Assembly: GCF_905475395.1 (NCBI RefSeq)
Contig: NC_058342.1
Location: 33,314,140-33,378,139 of the forward strand
DNA: 64,000 bases
DNA from: Chrysoperla carnea
Taxonomy: Eukaryota; Arthropoda; Insecta; Neuroptera; Chrysopidae
Direction: 5' to 3'
Below the pieces are notes generated by a model, which made no database searches, had not been told where the DNA came from, and was given only the letters and a program-made list of their open reading frames with translations. Position 1 is the first letter of the stretch. Every line of letters begins with the position of its first letter. Shown one piece after another: positions 63,090-64,000 of this stretch. The position numbers were made by a program, and so were the translations under genes.

Positions 63090-63690
63090 TGCGTACCAAA
63101 ACTCAGAATTTATAGTTTTGCGTTTCGTTGACGTCACAGGTCTCAACAAATCGCCTAAAATCGAACCAAGATATCGTTTTTCTCAGAAACTATTCGCCCA
63201 ATCGTTAAATGTACTCGATTTTCGAATTTTTTTGGTCCAATTTATCTTATAAATCGAATTTCACTAATTTTTTCCAAGAGTTTACCCCTTAAGAAAATTA
63301 AGAAAAATTTATTGTATCCAATTTCGATCAAACTTAGTACATCAGGTAATTTTGACCCAAAAAATGGGGTTAATTTAACGATTGGGTAAGTAGTTTTCGA
63401 GAAAATAATCGCCAAATCGTCCAATGAACACGATTTTTGAATTTTTTCGATCAAATTTATCTTATAAACTGAATTTTATCAAATTTCGAAACAAAAAAAT
63501 TTTCACAATTCGATTTTTTTCCGAAGGGGCTAGAAAAATCAAAAAAATTGTTTGTTGTCCAGTATATAAGGTCATTTTGAACCACAAATTTCAAGAATCG
63601 AATTCATTTGGCGATTGGACCCATAGTTTCCAAGATATCGTTTTAAATTCCATACGGAGAGCATTGGATCGATTTCAGGCAAAGCAAGGA
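63090..63690. repeat. Degenerate 307-bp satellite copies near the window end
   Basis: Two diverged units are visible. Shared phrases include AAACTATTCGCCCAATCGTT, ACCCCTTAAGAAAATTAAGA, GGTAATTTTGACCCAAAAAA and AGTAGTTTTCGAGAAAA. The GGTACC palindrome is broken to AGAGTTTACCCCTTAAG in the first and is absent in the second. They share the orientation of the Atg4 arrays. Confidence 0.7.
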
Positions 63691-64000
63691 TAAGAAAATT
63701 TCGATTTTTCGAAGTGAACGAATTCTTTGTGGGTTTTTTATCATGAGGAAATGTGCGATTTTCATTCAAAATTTAGTTTTTACGAATCGACATTGTAAAA
63801 TTGATACGCCATATTTCATATTAATAAAAATATTTTTAAAAAAAATCGATCTTAAATTCATTTATTATAAACAATTAATAATTATAAATAAAATAAAAAT
63901 ATTGGGCTGTATATTTGTTAAACTCCTTATGTGCCTTTGTGAGTGGAATTTTTAGAAATATTAAAAACTAAACAAAAATATTGTATTTGATAAATAATAA
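63691..64000. other. Window end, no gene seen
   Basis: AT-rich DNA with short random frames only. Confidence 0.3.

Overview
This window looks like AT-rich nuclear DNA from an insect. The genes are split by GT-AG introns, their products are insect or animal families (a masquerade-type serine protease homolog, an ApoD/Lazarillo-type lipocalin, an ATG4 C/D-type autophagy protease, a DDX51/Dbp73D helicase and the cohesin loader Nipped-B), and the spaces between exons are full of decayed retroelements, foldback elements and satellite-like arrays. I cannot fix the order or species from the sequence alone.

Layout: 1-1657 has no gene I can support. 1658-6723 (+) is the 3' part of a masquerade-like gene with four CLIP-type cysteine modules and a trypsin-like domain whose catalytic serine is glycine; its first exon(s) lie outside the window or were not found. 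6724-15940 is intergenic and dominated by a 316-bp satellite in two blocks, plus a non-LTR retrotransposon fragment (-). 15948-18219 is a four-exon lipocalin with a TATA box and an unusual acidic tail. 20535-29043 is a complete seven-exon Atg4, with two blocks of an unrelated 307-bp satellite in its introns. 31514-34903 (-) is a complete seven-exon DDX51-type helicase, tail to tail with Atg4. 38021-54442 is a complete 17-exon Nipped-B, including a short first exon found by matching the family's N-terminal motif. 54443-64000 has no supported host gene and holds two large foldback elements, dispersed repeats and degenerate 307-bp satellite copies.

The five genes have unrelated roles (adhesion or immune cascade, lipid carrier, autophagy, ribosome biogenesis, cohesin loading) and I see no operon-like logic. 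Exon joins for lipocalin, Atg4, helicase and Nipped-B were all checked for phase by hand and each gives one open frame: 269, 486, 618 and 2449 residues.

I did not find a convincing new molecular system. The most unusual items are the 2-kb foldback element at about 59.9-61.9 kb, which carries decayed protein-coding direct repeats, and the two satellite families with built-in palindromes (one in the mas-lipocalin gap, one inside Atg4). All coordinates come from hand counting and may be off by a base or two at splice sites.
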